Shown: piece by piece, positions 42,751 through 51,657 of the stretch
Layout: every line of letters starts with the position of its first letter
How positions within the stretch are numbered: position 1 is the first letter of the stretch
NCBI RefSeq assembly: GCF_900110255.1
Contig: NZ_FODD01000033.1
Location: 1-64,000, forward strand
From: Actinacidiphila rubida
GTDB lineage: Bacteria; Actinomycetota; Actinomycetes; Streptomycetales; Streptomycetaceae
Length of the DNA stretch: 64,000 nucleotides
Direction of reading: 5' to 3'
The notes under the pieces: generated by a model
What the model was told of the DNA's origin: nothing
The model's input: only the letters and a program-made list of their open reading frames with translations
The model's database searches: none
Translations under genes and position numbers: made by a program

Positions 42751-42776
42751 TGCGGCGCGCTCACCGGCGCGCCGCA
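42751..42776. terminator. Perfect 10-bp hairpin between eboF and the ScyD/E-like gene
   Basis: TGCGGCGCGC (42751-42760) and GCGCGCCGCA (42767-42776) form a perfect stem with loop TCACCG, 46 bases before the next start. A TGTTTTT run lies upstream of it, not after it. It is either a terminator for the Ebo operon or a leader element of the secreted protein gene. Confidence 0.45.
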
Positions 42777-42821
42777 CCGACGCCCCCGCACCGTGCGGGG
42801 CGCGCCAAGTTGAGGAGAGAG

Positions 42822-43982
42822 ATGTCTGTTTCCCGCAACTCCTGGGCGGGCGCCGTCGTCGTGGCGGCAGCCGTGGGCAGCCTGGCTGCCGCCACGATCC
42901 CCGGCCAGGCCGCCACGCCGGCCGCCCACCCGCACCCGGCCACCGCGCCGGTCGTCGTGGCCTCCGGCCTGCACAACCCGCGGGCGGTGCGGCTGCAGCC
43001 CGACGGGTCGCTGCTGGTCACCGAGGCCGGATCCGGGCCGGCCACGGCCTGCACGACCCCCAACACCCAGTGCGTGGGCGACACCGCCTCGCTGTACAAG
43101 ATCAAGGGCTCCTGGCAGGGCCGGGTCGTCACCGGCCTGACCTCGCAGCTGATCGTGCGGGCCGACGGCTCCGGCGTGGTCAGCGGCCCCATCGAGGCCG
43201 ACGCCGGCCCGACCGGCAGCACCTACCGCATCCTGTACGGCCTGTCGGGCACCCCCGACACCCGCGCCGCACTGGGCCCGGCCGCCGCCCCGCTGGGCAC
43301 GCTGAGCACCAGCACCGGCAAGGTGCTGGGCGACCTGGGCGTCCACGAGGAGCTCAACGACCCCGACTCGGTGCTGGGCAACAACGACGTGTACTCCAAC
43401 CCCTGGCACTTCGCCCGCGACGGCCAGGACTTCCTGGCCACCGACGCCGGCGCCAACGACCTGATCCGCATCCACCCCGACGGCACCACCCAGACCGCCG
43501 CGCTGTTCCCGAACAACATCGTCCCGCCCGCCGCTTCGGCCGGCACCGTCCACCCCGACGCGCCGGCCGGGCAGGCCGAAGCGGTGCCCACCGGCATCGT
43601 CCGCGGCGTCGACGGCGCCTTCTACATCACCGACATGAGCGGCATCCGCACCGGACTGGGCCGCATCTGGCGGTACGTCTCCGGCGGCCAGCCCACCGTC
43701 TTCGCCACCGGCCTGACCGGCTCCATCGACGTGGACCTGGCCCCCAACGGCGACCTGATCGTCCTGTCCTACACCCAGGGCGGCACCTCGCCCACCCAGA
43801 CCTCGCCCGGCGCGCTGATCCGCGTCAACCACCGCACCGGCGCGTGGAGCGTCATCGACACCGGCGACGTCCTCAACCAGCCCACCGGCCTGGCCGTCAC
43901 CGCCCGCGGCGACGTCTACGTCACCAACAACACCCAGGGCACCAGCGGCGAGCTGCTGAAGTTCACCGGCGCCGCGTCCTGA
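42822..43982 (+). CDS. Secreted ScyD/ScyE-family beta-propeller protein
   Basis: A 386-residue protein with a Sec signal peptide: basic start, hydrophobic AVVVAAAVGSLAAA, cleavage near GQA30. The mature part contains NHL/SMP-30-like propeller repeats: LHNPRAVRLQPDGSLLVTEAG, NDLIRIHPDG, GIVRGVDGAFYITD, IDVDLAPNGDLIVLS, QPTGLAVTARGDVYVTN. In cyanobacteria ScyD and ScyE are periplasmic proteins of scytonemin assembly. Family members are also common singly in actinomycetes. Directly downstream of an Ebo operon, it suggests an extracellular step. GAGGAGAG precedes the ATG. Confidence 0.82.
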   Translation: MSVSRNSWAGAVVVAAAVGSLAAATIPGQAATPAAHPHPATAPVVVASGLHNPRAVRLQPDGSLLVTEAGSGPATACTTPNTQCVGDTASLYKIKGSWQGRVVTGLTSQLIVRADGSGVVSGPIEADAGPTGSTYRILYGLSGTPDTRAALGPAAAPLGTLSTSTGKVLGDLGVHEELNDPDSVLGNNDVYSNPWHFARDGQDFLATDAGANDLIRIHPDGTTQTAALFPNNIVPPAASAGTVHPDAPAGQAEAVPTGIVRGVDGAFYITDMSGIRTGLGRIWRYVSGGQPTVFATGLTGSIDVDLAPNGDLIVLSYTQGGTSPTQTSPGALIRVNHRTGAWSVIDTGDVLNQPTGLAVTARGDVYVTNNTQGTSGELLKFTGAAS

Positions 43983-44317
43983 CCCGCAACACCCCGCATT
44001 CTCCCCACCGTTCACCGCGCCACCGCGAGCTCCAGGCGCCACCGGCGCCGGTGGGGCCGGCCCGAACCGGCCGTCCCCACCGGCACCACCACCGTCACCA
44101 CCGCCGTCACCACCGTCACCACCTCCCACCAGTCCACGTGGTCCCAGGAGTTGCACCCGCCCCAGGCGATGCGTCCCGTTACCGCGCAGTCGGCTGGGCA
44201 GTGTTCACGCCCCCGCCCCCCGCGCGTGGCCGGGGCGTGGGCCGCGAGGGCTTGCCTGGTGGACGGGCCCTGGCCGAACGGCGGCCGCAGGGTGAACTGC
44301 ACGGCAGGAGGGGCGAG
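43983..44317. other. Intergenic region with CACCACCGT repeats
   Basis: About 335 bases without a gene. From about 44085 to 44128 there are imperfect nonamer repeats of CACCACCGT type. The self-complementary CCACGTGG occurs near 44134. A GGAGGGG ribosome site for the next gene is at its end. No clear terminator is visible. Confidence 0.45.
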
Positions 44318-46288
44318 ATGGCGCGAGAGATCGGACGGCGTGCTTTCCTGACGGGGGCGGGAGCCGCCGTGACCATGACGGCGGTGGGCACACCGGCGTA
44401 TGCCGGCGCGGCCGCGCGGGACGCGGCGACGGCACACGACCTGGTGGACGTGCAACTGCTGAACATCACCGACCTGCACGGATACCTGCAGGCAGCGCCC
44501 GGCGGCAACGCGACGGTGCTGGGCGCCGGCGGCGCCGCCTACACCGTCGGCGGTGTCGCCTATATGGCCGCGCACCTGGAGCGGTTGCGGGCCGGACGGC
44601 GCAACTCGATCTTCTTCGCGCCCGGAGACCTCTTCTCCGGCTGGGAGTTCGACGCCATGAGCCTGGCCGACGAGCCGACCATCGAGGCGCTGAACCGGAT
44701 GGGCCTGGACTTCGCGACCGCGGGCAACCACGAGTTCGACAAGTCCCCCTCGTTCCTGGTCCGGCACATGGAACACGGCGTGCCGTTCCCCGACATCGGG
44801 CAGGACGACGCGTTCCCCGACGCCTCCGGCCGCCGCTTCAAGGGCGCCGACTTCCGCTACTACAGCGCCAACATGGTCTGGTCCCGCGACCAGGACACGG
44901 TGCTGGCGCCCTACAACATCGAATGGGTCGACGCCGGCGGCGGCCGCCGCCTGCCGATCGGCTTCATCCACCTGACCGCGGCCGGCACCGAGACCGGCTC
45001 CACCTCCTACCAGCCGGCGCTCGGCTCGCTGGACGAGGTGGCCACCGCCAACGCCTGCGCCGCCGAACTCAAGCGCCGCGGCGTCCACGCGATCGTGCTG
45101 TCCATGCACGACGGAGCGGTGGCCGGCGCCGACTTCACCACCGGCACCAACCCCTCGGGCCCCGCCTACGACCTGGCGCTGCGCGTCTCCCCGGACATCG
45201 ACGCCATCGTCACCGGGCACTGGCACTGCCGCTTCACCATGATGGTGCCCGACCCCAACGGTGTGCCCCGCCCGTTCGTGGAGGCCGGCTGCTACGGCCA
45301 GCTCATCAACGAGATCAACCTGCGGCTGGACCCGCGCACCGGCCGCGTGGTGCGGGAACTGACCACCTCGGTCAACCACCCCAACACCCGCGACATCACC
45401 CCCGACAAGGACCTGCAGGAGGTCGCCGACTACTGGAGCGGCTACGCCGCCACCCGCGGCAGGACCGTCATCGGCCGGCAGAGCGCCTCCTTCACCCGCA
45501 CCCGCACCACCGCCGGGCAGAGCACGATGGGCGACCTCGTCGCGGACTGGGCGTACTGGGCCGGCCGGCAGCCGCTGGGCCCGATGAACGACGGCAACGA
45601 CCACCCCAACGTGCCCGCCGACCTGGCGCTGGTGGCCACCGCACCACTGACCGGCTCGGTCGTGATCGCCCGCGACCTGACCATGGACACCGCCTCCGGC
45701 GGCCAGGTCACCCTCGCCCAGGCCTGGAACGCCGTCGGCTACGGCGACCCGATCCTGACCGTCACCGTCACCGGCGGCCAACTGCTGACCGCCCTGGAAC
45801 AGCAGTGGAGCACCGCCGCCGACGGCACACTGCGCTTCTCGCCGTTCGCGGTCTCCGCCGGCGTGCGCTACAGCTTCGACGCCACCGCCCCCGTCGGCGC
45901 CCGCGTCGTGGCCGGCACCGTCACCCTCGACGGCACACCGCTGGAGACCGCGGCCACCTACCGCCTGGCCGCCACCGCCTACACCCTGCTGGGCGCCGAC
46001 GGGTTCACCGCGTTCACCGGATTCACCGAACCGGTCCGGCACGTACGCGACTACGAGAGCTTCGTGGCGTTCGTACGGTCCCGCGGCACCCTGACCCCGG
46101 CCCCGCCGGACCGCGTCACCGCCCTGAACACCACCGCCGCCACCGCCCGCGTCGGAGCCTTCCCCGCCCCGGCTCTGCCCTCCTCCGCGGCCCTGGCGGC
46201 CGGGCAGGACGCCGCCGCCCAGTCCCGCGCGGTGGCCGCCGCCCTGACCCGCGCCCGCCCGCACGGCGGCTTCGCCCTCCCCTGCTGA
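44318..46288 (+). CDS. Tat-exported bifunctional metallophosphatase/5'-nucleotidase
   Basis: A 656-residue exported enzyme. The N-terminus has a twin-arginine signal, GRRAFLTGAG, then a hydrophobic stretch and AYA cleavage near residue 29. The calcineurin-like domain shows ITDLHGYL, APGDLFSGWE, AGNHEFD and VTGHWHCRF. The C-terminal 5'-nucleotidase domain follows, with ADWAYWAG and a YGDPILTVTVTGGQLL segment. It hydrolyses nucleotides or related phosphomonoesters outside the membrane. Beside the Ebo operon it may process the same phosphorylated product, or simply scavenge phosphate. Confidence 0.88.
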   Translation: MAREIGRRAFLTGAGAAVTMTAVGTPAYAGAAARDAATAHDLVDVQLLNITDLHGYLQAAPGGNATVLGAGGAAYTVGGVAYMAAHLERLRAGRRNSIFFAPGDLFSGWEFDAMSLADEPTIEALNRMGLDFATAGNHEFDKSPSFLVRHMEHGVPFPDIGQDDAFPDASGRRFKGADFRYYSANMVWSRDQDTVLAPYNIEWVDAGGGRRLPIGFIHLTAAGTETGSTSYQPALGSLDEVATANACAAELKRRGVHAIVLSMHDGAVAGADFTTGTNPSGPAYDLALRVSPDIDAIVTGHWHCRFTMMVPDPNGVPRPFVEAGCYGQLINEINLRLDPRTGRVVRELTTSVNHPNTRDITPDKDLQEVADYWSGYAATRGRTVIGRQSASFTRTRTTAGQSTMGDLVADWAYWAGRQPLGPMNDGNDHPNVPADLALVATAPLTGSVVIARDLTMDTASGGQVTLAQAWNAVGYGDPILTVTVTGGQLLTALEQQWSTAADGTLRFSPFAVSAGVRYSFDATAPVGARVVAGTVTLDGTPLETAATYRLAATAYTLLGADGFTAFTGFTEPVRHVRDYESFVAFVRSRGTLTPAPPDRVTALNTTAATARVGAFPAPALPSSAALAAGQDAAAQSRAVAAALTRARPHGGFALPC

Positions 46289-46356
46289 CCCCTTGCACCG
46301 CCCGACCTCCCTTGCACCGCCCGCCCGCCCGGCCCGCCCGGCCGGAGCGGGTGGGC

Positions 46357-47043
46357 TCAGGCGTCCGGGCCCGGGCCCTGGTCCGCGGCACGCCGCCCGG
46401 TCGGCAGTCCCTCGCTGGTGGCGAAGTAGAACGCGGGCAGCACCGCGAACGCGGCCAGCGCGATGGGCGGGGTGACCAGCGCGCCCAGCACCCCGACCGT
46501 GCAGTAGACCGCGGCGCCCACAGCGGAGCGGATCAGGCCGTGCCGCACATAGGCGGGCTCCACCCCCTTCTCCAGCAGCCCCGGGCAGCGCAGCAGCCGC
46601 CAGTACAGGGCGACCCAGCTCAGGCACAGGGCCGCGGCGATCCCCGCGTACAGGGCCGTCGCCACCTTCGCGTCCCGCCCCCACACGTCGCTCTGGACGG
46701 CGTCGGCGACGACCTCGGTGGGGAAGGCCAGGGCGGCGGTCATGAACAGCACGAACAGGTTCGCGGCGTGCAGGCCGCGGTTCATGGTGCGGATCCGCAC
46801 GAACGCCTGGTGGTGGTTGAGCCAGATCACCGCGATGTAGCTGAACGACGCCAGATAGCCCAGGTAGGCCGGCCACTGCCGGGCCAGCGCGTGCCCCAGC
46901 CCCCCGGCCGGGTGCGCCGGCACGGCCAGGCCCAGGACCAGGATGGTCGCCGCGATCGCGAACACGCCGTCGCTGAACGCCTCGGCACGGGCGGTCTCCG
47001 AGCGCTGGAACCGCGCCGAGGACACGGCGGGACGGCCGGCCAC
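46357..47043 (-). CDS. TMEM175-family integral membrane protein (putative K+ channel)
   Basis: A 228-residue membrane protein with the family signature near the N-terminus, RAEAFSDGVFAIAATILVL (R-x-x-x-FSDG). About six hydrophobic segments follow, and YIAVIWLNHHQAFVR is a conserved loop. Bacterial TMEM175 proteins are potassium channels. The GTG start at 47043 has no striking ribosome site. It is convergent with the 5'-nucleotidase gene and probably outside the biosynthetic cluster. Confidence 0.85.
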   Translation of the reverse strand: MAGRPAVSSARFQRSETARAEAFSDGVFAIAATILVLGLAVPAHPAGGLGHALARQWPAYLGYLASFSYIAVIWLNHHQAFVRIRTMNRGLHAANLFVLFMTAALAFPTEVVADAVQSDVWGRDAKVATALYAGIAAALCLSWVALYWRLLRCPGLLEKGVEPAYVRHGLIRSAVGAAVYCTVGVLGALVTPPIALAAFAVLPAFYFATSEGLPTGRRAADQGPGPDA

Positions 47044-47362
47044 GACCGGCTAGCGGGCGACGCCGGCCGGCAGCCGGCCGCGCGCACCGGCCCCCCGGCG
47101 GGCGGCACCCGCCCGCGGCAGCGCCGTCCCCCGCCTCGGACGGGCGCGCCGGTCCTCGTCCTCACCCATGGCCTCACACAACCACGCACCCCGCCGCCCC
47201 GCCCCCCGGCCGCACCCACCCGCACCACCGGGACCCGGCCACGCCACCGGGACCCGGCCGCCGCCGCGGCCTCCCCGCCGCCGACACACCCCCGATCGAT
47301 GAGCGATTCATGCGCGATCGGGTGTGCGATGGTTGATAGGGTGTCAGGCCGGAGGTGCGGTG
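47044..47362. other. Divergent intergenic region upstream of tap
   Basis: About 320 bases between the TMEM175 gene and tap. The left two-thirds is C-rich with no supported gene. The right end carries a nested inverted repeat (separate entry) and the tap promoter. Confidence 0.5.
47291..47322. promoter_or_regulatory. Nested palindrome upstream of tap-tpg
   Basis: CCCGATCG (47291-47298) pairs exactly with CGATCGGG (47315-47322). Inside it, ATGA and TCAT flank GCGAT. GCGAT-like pentamers also recur just downstream. It lies 40-70 bases before the tap start and is a plausible operator, perhaps for autoregulation by Tap, which has an HTH. Confidence 0.5.
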
Positions 47363-49618
47363 ATGCCGGGACAGGACGAGCTGTTCAGCGCGGTCGACGC
47401 GCTGCTGGACCAGGTGGCGGCCGCGGAGGCGCTGCCGGAGCCCGCGGAGCGCAGGCGGCTGCGGGAGGCCGCCGGGCTGAGCCAGGCGCAGGTCGCCCGG
47501 GCGGTCGACACCCGCCGGGAGGCCGTCGGCAACTGGGAGGCCGGCCGCACCGAGCCCCGGCCCCCGCAGCGCGCCGCCTACGCGCGGCTGCTGGAGGGCC
47601 TGGCCGCGCGTTTCCCCGCACCGGCGCCCCCCGCCGTGCCGCCGCCGGCCCCCGAACCCGCCCCCCGACCCGCCCCTGAATCCGCGCAGTCGGCCGCCGG
47701 CCCCCACCCCCCGGCCCCCGGCCCCGCGCCGGCCCCGCCGACGGCCCCGCCGTCCCGGCCGGAACCCGCCCCCGCCCCTGCGGTGGGTGCGGGCGGGGCG
47801 TCGTCGCGTCGCCGGGCCGGTGCCGGGCGGGCGCCGGCGCCGGTGGTGCGGGAGGGCCCGGGCGGGGGCGGCGATCCGCGGTTCGCGCACGGGCCGCTGG
47901 GGGTGCTGGACGGGGACGGTCAGCTGTACTGCGCGGGCGGTCTGGTGCTGCGCTGCCCGGCCCTGTCGGTGCCGGACCTGGTGGAATGGACGCTCGAGCA
48001 CGCCCGGTTGGGCACGCCGCGGCTGCACCGGTCGGGCAAGGACGGTGATCCGCTGGTGGTGGTGACCGCGGCCGCCGCCGCCCGGCTGGGGCTGCCCCTG
48101 GAGCTGACCGACCGGCGGGCGATGCGGCTGGCGCCGGACCATCCGGTGCTGGCTCAGATCGCCGGTGCGAACTGGCAGTTGACGCAGCGCGGGTTCGGGC
48201 CGTGGGCCCGGGTCTACCGGCCCGCGGCCGGCGGTGAACGCCGGTGCGTGCAGCTGGCGGTGCTGCCGTGGCAGGCGCTGGAGGCCCGTGCGTGGGGCGG
48301 CGCGGACCTGCTGCCGGCCGCCGAGCTGGCGCGGGTGCTGTCGGTGTACGCCGCGCGGGTGCTCACCCCGCGCGGCTCGACCGCGGTGACCGGACTGGAG
48401 CTGATGACCGCGCTGCGCCCGCCGACCCGCGCGGTGCGCGACGAGGCGAGCGGGAACTGGGTGCCGGGGCCGGTGCCCGGCTCGCTGACCCGGGCCTTCG
48501 ATCCGGCGCCGCCCGAAGCCCCCGACGAGCACCCGGTGGTGGCCGCCGCGGTACCGCGCGGACATGTCCGCGGCGAGGCGGAGGTGCTGGACGAGGAGGC
48601 GTTCGACTGGATCCGGCCCACCGAGACGCTCACCGACCAGGAGTGCGCCCGGCCGTGGGCGGTGGGCATCGACGTGAACACCGCGTTCCTGGCCGCGGTC
48701 AGCCGGCTGCCGGTCGGGTTGTGCGGGCCGCGGCACGTGCGCGAGCCGCGGTTCGACAAGCAGGTGCCGGGGTCGTGGCTGGTGGACCTGTCGGCGCTGG
48801 CGGTCGACCCGCGGCTGCCGAACCCGTTCACCCCGCACGGCGGCCGCCCGCAGGGCCCGGCCTGGTACGCGACGCCGACGGTGGCCTACGCGCAGGAACT
48901 GATCGACACCCACCACCTGCCGGTCCAGCTGCGGCCGCTCGAGGGCTACCTGCGGCCGGAGGCCGGCCCCTACCTGGAGCCCTGGTACAAGGTCCTCTCG
49001 CAGGCATACAAGGCGACGATGGCCGATCTGGGCGTGGACGCGGGCCTGACGCCGCGGCAGTTCCTGGCGGCGATGGAAGGCCTGGGGGACACCGACCCGG
49101 GCATGGCCGCGGTGCTCTCGGCGATCAAGGCGACGGTCAAGGGCGGCATCGGCAAGCTGCGCGAGCGGCCCAAGGGCGCCGGCTACCGGCCCGGCCGGCC
49201 CTGGCCGGCGCTGGAGCGGCCGACGTGGCGGCCCGACATCCGCGCGGCGGTGATCTCCGCGGCCCGGGTGAACATGCACCGCAAACTGATGAACGTGGCG
49301 GCCGCCACCGGCGGCCGCCTGCCGCCGCGCTCCCACCAGGGCGCGTGGACGGCCCTGTTCGGGCCGCGGGCGCTGGCACCGGTGGCGGTGCTGTCGGACT
49401 GCGCGGTCTACCCCTCGCCGGGCCCCTCGCCGCTGGACGTCCTGCCCACCGACGCCGACGGCCGCCCGTCCCCGGGCACGTTCCGCCTGGGCGTGTCTCC
49501 GGGGATGGTCAAGCACGAGGGCAGCAAGCCGCTGTACTGGGCGGTGGAACTGCTGGAGCAGCAGTACAACCCCGCCCGGCACATCAAGGGCCGGTCCGGC
49601 ACGGACGAGGGGGAGTAG
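47363..49618 (+). CDS. tap: Telomere-associated protein Tap
   Basis: A 751-residue protein matching Tap in size and layout. Residues about 30-75 are an XRE-type HTH: RRLREAAGLSQAQVARAVDTR, VGNWEAGRTEPRPPQR. A Pro/Ala linker of about 90 residues follows. The rest is a large unique domain with PWAVGIDVNTAFLAAVSRL, YLEPWYKVLSQAYK and KATVKGGIGKLRERPKG. Tap binds the telomere 3' overhang and recruits terminal protein Tpg for end patching of linear Streptomyces replicons. GGAGGTG precedes the ATG. The tpg gene follows after three bases. Confidence 0.9.
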   Translation: MPGQDELFSAVDALLDQVAAAEALPEPAERRRLREAAGLSQAQVARAVDTRREAVGNWEAGRTEPRPPQRAAYARLLEGLAARFPAPAPPAVPPPAPEPAPRPAPESAQSAAGPHPPAPGPAPAPPTAPPSRPEPAPAPAVGAGGASSRRRAGAGRAPAPVVREGPGGGGDPRFAHGPLGVLDGDGQLYCAGGLVLRCPALSVPDLVEWTLEHARLGTPRLHRSGKDGDPLVVVTAAAAARLGLPLELTDRRAMRLAPDHPVLAQIAGANWQLTQRGFGPWARVYRPAAGGERRCVQLAVLPWQALEARAWGGADLLPAAELARVLSVYAARVLTPRGSTAVTGLELMTALRPPTRAVRDEASGNWVPGPVPGSLTRAFDPAPPEAPDEHPVVAAAVPRGHVRGEAEVLDEEAFDWIRPTETLTDQECARPWAVGIDVNTAFLAAVSRLPVGLCGPRHVREPRFDKQVPGSWLVDLSALAVDPRLPNPFTPHGGRPQGPAWYATPTVAYAQELIDTHHLPVQLRPLEGYLRPEAGPYLEPWYKVLSQAYKATMADLGVDAGLTPRQFLAAMEGLGDTDPGMAAVLSAIKATVKGGIGKLRERPKGAGYRPGRPWPALERPTWRPDIRAAVISAARVNMHRKLMNVAAATGGRLPPRSHQGAWTALFGPRALAPVAVLSDCAVYPSPGPSPLDVLPTDADGRPSPGTFRLGVSPGMVKHEGSKPLYWAVELLEQQYNPARHIKGRSGTDEGE

Positions 49619-49621
49619 GGC

Positions 49622-50182
49622 ATGGGCGAGCTGCAGGACAGTCTGGAGCGGGCGGGCGCGGCCACCGCGACCCGCCCCATCCCCGCCTCCGCCGGCGCGC
49701 GGATGCGGTTCCTGGTCAGGAGCGAGCACGGCTCGACCCGGGCCGTCGCCCAGCGCCTGCAGGTCTCCCAGCGCACCGTGGAACGCTACGTCAAAGGCAC
49801 CCTGCGCCACCCGCGCCCGGAGCTGGCCGCCCGCCTGGAGCGCGAGGTCCGCAAGGACTGGCAGCCGCGGGTGCGGGCCCGCGCCCGCAGACATGCCGCC
49901 ACCAGCGGCGGCATCGTGGTCGAGACCCGCGCGCAGTTCGGCTACACCGGCGCGCCCGGCTCCAGCGACCAGGACCGCATGCGGCTGCTGACCCAGCACC
50001 TGCCGCCGCACCACGCCGAGCGGCTGTTCGCCGCGCAGGCCGCCGGCGCCGGCGAGGACGAACTGCGGCAGGTCGTCGCCGAGGCCCTGCGCGACGTCTA
50101 CTTCCGCGACCGCGGCCGCCGGGCCCGCTCCCTGGAAGAGGTCCGCTTCACCACCATCGACTACATCGAACTCGACTTCTGA
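49622..50182 (+). CDS. tpg: Telomere terminal protein Tpg
   Basis: A 186-residue basic protein of the expected Tpg length (about 185). An HTH, RAVAQRLQVSQRTVERYVKG, lies near residues 38-57. The C-terminal half, RYVKGTLRHPRPELAARLEREV and VRFTTIDYIELDF, is typical. Tpg is covalently attached to the 5' ends of linear Streptomyces DNA and primes end patching. It forms an operon with tap. Its presence marks this replicon as linear. Confidence 0.9.
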   Translation: MGELQDSLERAGAATATRPIPASAGARMRFLVRSEHGSTRAVAQRLQVSQRTVERYVKGTLRHPRPELAARLEREVRKDWQPRVRARARRHAATSGGIVVETRAQFGYTGAPGSSDQDRMRLLTQHLPPHHAERLFAAQAAGAGEDELRQVVAEALRDVYFRDRGRRARSLEEVRFTTIDYIELDF

Positions 50183-50284
50183 CACACCCCGTTCCCAGCC
50201 CCCGCGCGCGCAATGCCCGGCCGTCCCCCGGGGCCCCGGCCGTGACCGCCGGCACCGGCCGCACGACCCGGTGGGGCCGCAAGG

Positions 50285-51118
50285 TCAGCGGGCGGCGGCC
50301 GCGCGCAGGTGCCGGCTGACGTCGCCGACCAGGCGGATGTCCACCTGCCGGCGGGTGAAGCGCCACCGGCCGTCGCGGCGGGTGAAGCGGTCGCGGTAGC
50401 GGCCGGCGGCGATGACCTGCAGGGGCAGGCCGTCGACGGCCTGCAGCACGGTCACGCAGGAGCGGGCCTCGGCCGTGCCGGCGTCCTCGTCGACGTCGAC
50501 GGCCACGTTGCTCGTCACGTGCTGGGTGCGCGGCGTGCCGTCGGCGTAGACGATCAGCGTGTCGCGGAACATCCCCTCGATCGCCTCCCGGCCGGTGAAC
50601 GTCGCCCCGCTGCCGGTGAACGAGGCGTCGGCCAGCAGTTCGCCCACTCCCGCGAAGTCGCCGTCGTCGACGAGTTCGGCGTAGCGGGCCAGCAGGTTCT
50701 CCACGGCCCGGTGCGCGGGCACCGCGTTCGCGGGCGCGGCCGGCGGCACGGTGGGCCGCGGCGGCGCGGGACAGATGCGGATCGTGGCGGCGCGGGCATC
50801 GGCGGAGGCGACCAGGCCGGCCGCGGCCGGCCCGTACTTGGCGGTGAACGCCTCGTCGACGGGCCCGGCCGGCCCGAGGCCGCCGGTGTCCAGGACGACG
50901 TCGTGCGTGGTCCCGGCGACGGTGACGCGTCCGCGGCCGTGCGCGAGTGCCGCCTGGTACCAGGCCGACCGCGGGCCACGGTAGGCGCGCACGTACAGCT
51001 GGCCGCCGGTGACGGCCATGCCGATCTCCACACCGTCCCCGCCGTCACCGGCGGTCAGGATCAGGGACTGCGTGCGGGAGAGCAGTTCGAGGTCGTGGGG
51101 TTCCCAGGTGGTGGTCAT
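50285..51118 (-). CDS. DUF2255-SnoaL-like fusion protein
   Basis: A 277-residue two-domain protein. Residues 1-115 resemble DUF2255 (WEPHDLELLSRTQSLILT, YVRAYRGPRSAWYQAAL, ARAATIRICP). Residues about 135-270 resemble a SnoaL/NTF2-like fold (VENLLARYAELVDDGDFAGVGELLADASF, MFRDTLIVYADGTPRTQHVTSN). A Pro-rich linker joins them. Either domain could bind a small ligand; the function is unknown. The start at 51118 is the first Met giving a clean DUF2255 N-terminus. A second SnoaL-like protein is encoded 1.5 kb away. Confidence 0.72.
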   Translation of the reverse strand: MTTTWEPHDLELLSRTQSLILTAGDGGDGVEIGMAVTGGQLYVRAYRGPRSAWYQAALAHGRGRVTVAGTTHDVVLDTGGLGPAGPVDEAFTAKYGPAAAGLVASADARAATIRICPAPPRPTVPPAAPANAVPAHRAVENLLARYAELVDDGDFAGVGELLADASFTGSGATFTGREAIEGMFRDTLIVYADGTPRTQHVTSNVAVDVDEDAGTAEARSCVTVLQAVDGLPLQVIAAGRYRDRFTRRDGRWRFTRRQVDIRLVGDVSRHLRAAAAR

Positions 51119-51263
51119 GCACCAAGTGTGACCGCCACGGCCGGCCCACGGCACACGTGTGAGGGGGAGAGTCCTGCACAGGCACACCGCACCCACCCGC
51201 ACCCGCCACCCGCGCACACGTGTGGCCGCGGGCGCGCGGTGCGGGGCGCGGTGGGTGCGCGGG

Positions 51264-51422
51264 TCACTCCTCGCGTTCGAACTCGGCCTGGGCGCGCTGG
51301 TCGTCGAGTTCCTTCTGCGCCGACTGGTAGACCTCGCGGACGAGTTTCTCGGCTTCCTGCTGCGAGGGCTTGTCGGGCAGGTGCTGGACTCGTTCGACCC
51401 AGTTGCGTGCGGATGGCTCCAT
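51264..51422 (-). CDS. Small charged helical protein, hypothetical
   Basis: A 52-residue protein, largely charged and probably one or two helices (KPSQQEAEKLVREVYQSAQKE, DDQRAQAEFEREE). No family recognised. An AAGGAGGG ribosome site precedes the ATG at 51422, which supports it as a real gene despite its size. It lies between the DUF2255 gene and the LysR gene and is read leftward. Confidence 0.55.
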   Translation of the reverse strand: MEPSARNWVERVQHLPDKPSQQEAEKLVREVYQSAQKELDDQRAQAEFEREE

Positions 51423-51622
51423 GCCGCCCTCCTTCACCGCCGCGGTCGTGGAGCGCGGGGCCGCGCGTCGGCCCGTGGGGCGGTGGCCAGGGGCCCCTCC
51501 CGGCCACCCTAACGCCGCCGCGCCGCGCGCGCCCCTCACGCCGGCCCACAACCCGGCCGCGTCCCACCGTCCCGATCATGGGGCGTGTTCGTGCAGGTGG
51601 CAGGGGTGCGGAGTGGTGTGGT

Positions 51623-51639
51623 CACAACGGCTGGTTGTG
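51623..51639 (+). promoter_or_regulatory. LysR-type box upstream of the LysR gene
   Basis: CACAAC-GGCTG-GTTGTG is a perfect interrupted palindrome flanked by T and G, fitting the T-N11-A dyad class of LysR operators only loosely. It lies 18 bases before the LysR ATG, consistent with autoregulation of a transcript with a short leader. Confidence 0.45.
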
Positions 51640-51657
51640 GCGTTCTAGGGTGGGGTC

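Noticed and set aside
43070..44317. In-frame upstream extension of the 5'-nucleotidase gene
   Set aside because: The extension is an Arg/His-rich shadow of the ScyD/E-like gene. The Tat signal at 44318 with its GGAGGGG site fixes the true start.
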